Part shown: positions 51,569 to 53,744 of the stretch, piece after piece
Layout: each line of letters starts with the position of its first letter
Numbering within the stretch: position 1 is the stretch's first letter
Assembly: GCA_019419625.1 (NCBI GenBank)
Contig: DXZO01000054.1
Coordinates: forward strand, 1-53,744
Reading direction: 5' to 3'
DNA from: Collinsella sp.
GTDB taxonomy: Bacteria > Actinomycetota > Coriobacteriia > Coriobacteriales > Coriobacteriaceae
Length of the DNA: 53,744 nucleotides
Translations under genes and position numbers: made by a program
The notes under the pieces: generated by a model
What the model was told of the DNA's origin: nothing
What the model saw: the letters and a program-made list of their open reading frames with translations, nothing else
The model's database searches: none

Positions 51569-51898
51569 TCAGCGTTCTTGCCGACCGATGCAACGTCGTG
51601 CGTAGCCCTTAATGTCTTCGGTGAAACCGTCAAGGTCGTCGAGCGTGATAACGTTATCGGAAAGCAAGTTGGCTATCTCATAACGCATGGTGCTGCGGCG
51701 AATATCGTTCACAAGCACTCCTGAGGACAGCTTGTCCCTATTGATACGCTCTTCTAACGCCCAAAATCTACTGGACGCTTCACTGCCACCGTTCAGTATC
51801 TCGATGTACTGGCCGATGAGCATTTCCATATAGCTTTCTTGCCATTTTGGGAGCAGCTCTTTAAACAGCTTCCAGTCGCTTTCAGTTACCTCGCCCAT
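51569..51898 (-). CDS. Small conserved hypothetical helical protein
   Basis: 109 residues, all helical and cytoplasmic. ESDWKLFKELLPKWQESYME and SEASSRFWALEERINRDK are followed by RRSTMRYEIANLLSDN and ITLDDLDGF. It resembles a widespread group of short Firmicutes/Actinobacteria proteins of unknown function. ATG at 51898 with GGAGG four bases upstream; the ATG at 51916 is in frame but less well placed. Surrounded by repeats; no function can be given. Confidence 0.7.
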   Translation of the reverse strand: MGEVTESDWKLFKELLPKWQESYMEMLIGQYIEILNGGSEASSRFWALEERINRDKLSSGVLVNDIRRSTMRYEIANLLSDNVITLDDLDGFTEDIKGYARRCIGRQER

Positions 51899-52035
51899 AT
51901 TGCCTCCGTTCACCAAACAGACTTAGCCATTCGATTTTTATTCTATTTGGTATTTTCGCTCACAGCCGTGGATGAGGGGACCATCGGTCTTCGAGTTCGA
52001 ACTTGAATGAACCGTTTGCTACAAAATGCGCCTAA

Positions 52036-52159
52036 TTACTACGATGATTCGAATGCCTTCGACCATGCCGAAAAGGGTGAAAGTAAAACCGCAGGTAGAA
52101 AGCTTGCCGATTTTTGAAAAAGATGGGTGTGGTCGGCCTCATCGAGTTCATCGTAGTAA
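52036..52159. repeat. Inverted repeat with 12-bp perfect arms
   Basis: TTACTACGATGA and TCATCGTAGTAA lie 100 bases apart; the intervening sequence has partial secondary pairing (AAATCGGCC / GGTCGGCC region). Confidence 0.5.
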
Positions 52160-52230
52160 ATCGGCCTTTTTCTTGGCATGCGGCGAGTTAAATGCCAGTT
52201 CCCGTGTTGGAATTGCCCTGTCCATTCGTG

Positions 52231-52296
52231 AGTTGCGGTGAAATCGGGACTGTTAGACGCTCCAAGGTCCTCAACGGTCCGTATTTCACCGCAACT
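52231..52296. repeat. GTTGCGGTG palindromic hairpin, copy 2
   Basis: AGTTGCGGTGAAAT (52231–52244) pairs with ATTTCACCGCAACT (52283–52296), with a partly paired inner section (GGGACTGTT / AACGGTCC). Outer stem as in copies at 43817 and 53454; the inner arms differ. Confidence 0.7.
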
Positions 52297-52346
52297 TGGA
52301 AGGGGCGAGCGGCGTTGGCCAAGCATTGTTGACGGGTTGGAACGGC

Positions 52347-53267
52347 TTAGGCTTGTTTGCGGCTCTTCCATTGCTTTCGGCACCAGCACATGAGTGCCTC
52401 TATGAAGGGAATCGTGATGAGGATGACCCATGCGGGATGGGGCTGTGCCAAACAAAGCCACATATAGAGGAACCAGGCAATGGCGGCTGTTGCATAGACG
52501 ACGCCGATCAGCTTGGAGAGATGATGTCGGTCGATAAAGTCGCCCATCGCCTCGTAGACGGGAATCAGAAAGACCAGAAAGAGCCCCATACCCCACGTGC
52601 CGCAGATGATGCCGAGCGCGAGATAGGCGAGGACGACAAGTGCAGGAAAGGGAAACTCGTTCCATGCGCGACCGATCTTGGTGTGGAAATGCTTGCCATG
52701 ATGGTCGAGCTTGTCGTGTGCCTCTTTCCAGCTGGAAAACGTCTCGCCGTCGATGGTGACGGTGCCGTCGGCATTGGTATGTACGCTGTGTCCATCGTCC
52801 TCTAGCGTATCGATATGCAATCCGCCCGGCCCCACATGGACCTCTTCACCCTTGCGCTCGTTAGCCACGTGGATGCCGCTCCAACCAACATGAACCTCTT
52901 CACCTTTGTTGGGGTCGACGACGTGAATGCCGCGTGCAAGGGAAATGTCGACAAGTGGCTTGCCGTCAGGATCCACGTGCTCGGTAGAAGACTCGGTGCC
53001 TTCAGTCTCGTCGTAATTATTTGCGTCAACGTCATCGTCGGCCGAGGTGTCGACATCGCTAGCCGCTTCCCCATATAGCAACTCATCCAGTGACACGCCA
53101 TACAGCGCGGCGAGTGCAATAAGGTTATCGGTATCGGGCGAGGATTCGCTGCGTTCCCATTTGCTGACAGCTTGGCGGCTTACGCCCAACTGGGCAGCAA
53201 GAGCCTCCTGGGAAAGACCGGCAGCTTTGCGGCGATCGACGAGGCGCTGTGCCATCGCAAGATCCAT
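52347..53267 (-). CDS. XRE-family regulator fused to a membrane domain
   Basis: 306 residues. Residues 6–60 are a Cro/CI helix-turn-helix (LVDRRKAAGLSQEALAAQLG, then VSRQAVSKWERSESSPDTDN). A long acidic linker follows, then a repeat region where KGEEVHVGxxGxHV occurs twice (about residues 115–155), a segment resembling the beta-strand pattern of DUF4097-like adhesin domains, and three to four membrane helices from about 205 to the end. ATG at 53267 with AAAGGA upstream. Possibly a membrane-tethered regulator; ligand and targets unknown. Confidence 0.82.
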   Translation of the reverse strand: MDLAMAQRLVDRRKAAGLSQEALAAQLGVSRQAVSKWERSESSPDTDNLIALAALYGVSLDELLYGEAASDVDTSADDDVDANNYDETEGTESSTEHVDPDGKPLVDISLARGIHVVDPNKGEEVHVGWSGIHVANERKGEEVHVGPGGLHIDTLEDDGHSVHTNADGTVTIDGETFSSWKEAHDKLDHHGKHFHTKIGRAWNEFPFPALVVLAYLALGIICGTWGMGLFLVFLIPVYEAMGDFIDRHHLSKLIGVVYATAAIAWFLYMWLCLAQPHPAWVILITIPFIEALMCWCRKQWKSRKQA

Positions 53268-53453
53268 AGTGGTTCCTTTCATGTGGCGACCGTAATCGAA
53301 TGAGCCGAGTATGCCGAGAATAACCGGTAGCGACCACCATTTCTAGTTAGAATCTGCCCCAACCCTACCGCAACTACGAGTAGCAACCCCCTAATGGCCT
53401 GCCATTTCATGACAAATGTTAGTACGCATAACAGCCAAGAGCCCTCTCAATAC

Positions 53454-53518
53454 GTTGCGGTGGAATAGTTCCTGTTTCATGGCTCTGCTATGCCAAACAG
53501 GAACTATTCCACCGCAAC
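53454..53518. repeat. GTTGCGGTG palindromic hairpin, copy 3
   Basis: Perfect 24-bp arms: GTTGCGGTGGAATAGTTCC… (53454–53477) and its complement (53495–53518) with a 17-base loop. Confidence 0.85.
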
Positions 53519-53551
53519 TTACTATCAGGCCACGCACCCGCAGAGTAGCTA

Positions 53552-53723
53552 CGGGTGCCTAGGGTAGGATGCGGCGTGCATTTTTGGGAGTATTCAGCAG
53601 CCGAGGGCGCCTGCATACTGGATTTTGGGCGAAAGGCAGGCACCATGGGCCGCATCCTGTAAAAAACGAGCGGCTCTAGAGGCGTTGGGGCTCAGAATCG
53701 GGGCTTTCAGCGCAGTTTTGCAC
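53552..53723. repeat. About 172-bp dispersed intergenic repeat, copy 2
   Basis: Same orientation as 51241–51414, from CGGGTGCCTAGGGTAGGATG to CGCAGTTTTGCAC. It ends exactly where adapter sequence begins, consistent with assembly stopping inside a repeat. Confidence 0.75.
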
Positions 53724-53744
53724 CTGTCTCTTATACACATCTCC
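53724..53744. other. Nextera transposon adapter (sequencing artefact)
   Basis: CTGTCTCTTATACACATCT followed by CC is the Tn5 mosaic-end/Nextera read-through adapter. It is not part of the genome. Confidence 0.95.

Larger units (their letters stand above)
51899..52346. other. Gene-free stretch with two inverted repeats
   Basis: 448 bases without a supportable gene. It contains the 12-bp perfect inverted repeat TTACTACGATGA (52036–52047) / TCATCGTAGTAA (52148–52159), and the GTTGCGGTG hairpin at 52231–52296. Nothing else stands out. Confidence 0.55.
53268..53744. other. Gene-free right end of the contig
   Basis: 477 bases with no gene. It carries the GTTGCGGTG hairpin (53454–53518), the second dispersed repeat (53552–53723) and adapter sequence (53724–53744). 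Confidence 0.7.

Noticed and set aside
51283..51633. 116-codon minus-strand frame downstream of pfkA
   Set aside because: It lies inside the dispersed repeat and its inverted partner; the second repeat copy does not keep the frame, so coding is unlikely.

Overview
The window is high-GC, gene-dense DNA of a strictly anaerobic gut actinobacterium. It looks most like Collinsella or a close relative (Coriobacteriia). This rests on gene content (an amaP–DUF2273–asp23 locus, a giant 2-hydroxyacyl-CoA dehydratase activase fusion, DUF6020 and CmpB-type membrane proteins) and on codon style and strong AGGAG ribosome sites; no 16S or marker search was possible. The last 21 bases match a Nextera transposon adapter, so the right edge is a contig end and not natural sequence.

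Layout. 1–5.3 kb: zinc-ribbon membrane protein, YitT protein, the Asp23 envelope-stress operon and a YebC regulator. 5.4–10.6 kb: a large polytopic DUF6020-like protein, lgt, a NifU-like scaffold, dCMP deaminase and coaX. 10.7–14.4 kb: OPT peptide transporter, DUF389 membrane protein with an EF-hand-like loop, and a small exported protein. 14.6–20.3 kb: an AT-rich island. 20.3–25.8 kb: the 1592-residue activase and its TetR regulator. 25.9–32.6 kb: HAD phosphatase, MFS exporter with a TetR regulator and two matching operators, PII–Amt pair, CmpB-like and HD proteins. 32.8–39.4 kb: a DXS-like gene, a glutamate-type ABC importer and a gamma-glutamyl hydrolase. 39.5–45.9 kb: Hpt plus GGDEF–REC–HD-GYP signalling proteins, alpha/beta hydrolase, radical SAM protein, SEC-C methionine aminopeptidase and a D-2-hydroxyacid dehydrogenase. 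46.1–53.7 kb: RelB/VapC-like toxin–antitoxin pair, M18 aminopeptidase, a membrane-anchored choloylglycine-hydrolase-like enzyme, phosphofructokinase and an XRE membrane regulator, mixed with repeats.

The most interesting system is in the island. Two very small genes, 18711–18881 and 18538–18702 (minus strand), encode cysteine-rich peptides of 56 and 54 residues. They share a leader start M-(D/E)-(W/Y)-I-Q, and their C-terminal cores hold seven and six cysteines. Directly downstream are a radical SAM/SPASM maturase, an ABC exporter and a CPBP-like membrane protein, with a divergent LysR regulator upstream. This is a complete ribosomally made, radical-SAM-modified peptide (thioether/RiPP) cluster. 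The island lies between an intact activase gene end on the right and a decayed, internally deleted copy of that same gene end on the left. Each gene end is followed by a related MITE-like inverted-repeat element, so the flanks form a degenerate direct repeat that hints at how the cluster arrived.

A second theme is intergenic palindromes. Several families of short snap-back repeats lie exactly on or next to stop codons of minus-strand genes (2794, 5407, 7725, 25943, 47204). A separate family with GTTGCGGTG stems has inner arms that vary together. Tandem ATCTGTAACA hairpins, a giant palindrome after amt, a nested palindrome after pfkA and a ~172-bp dispersed repeat fill most longer gene-free stretches. 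No tRNA, rRNA, CRISPR array or intact transposase gene was seen.
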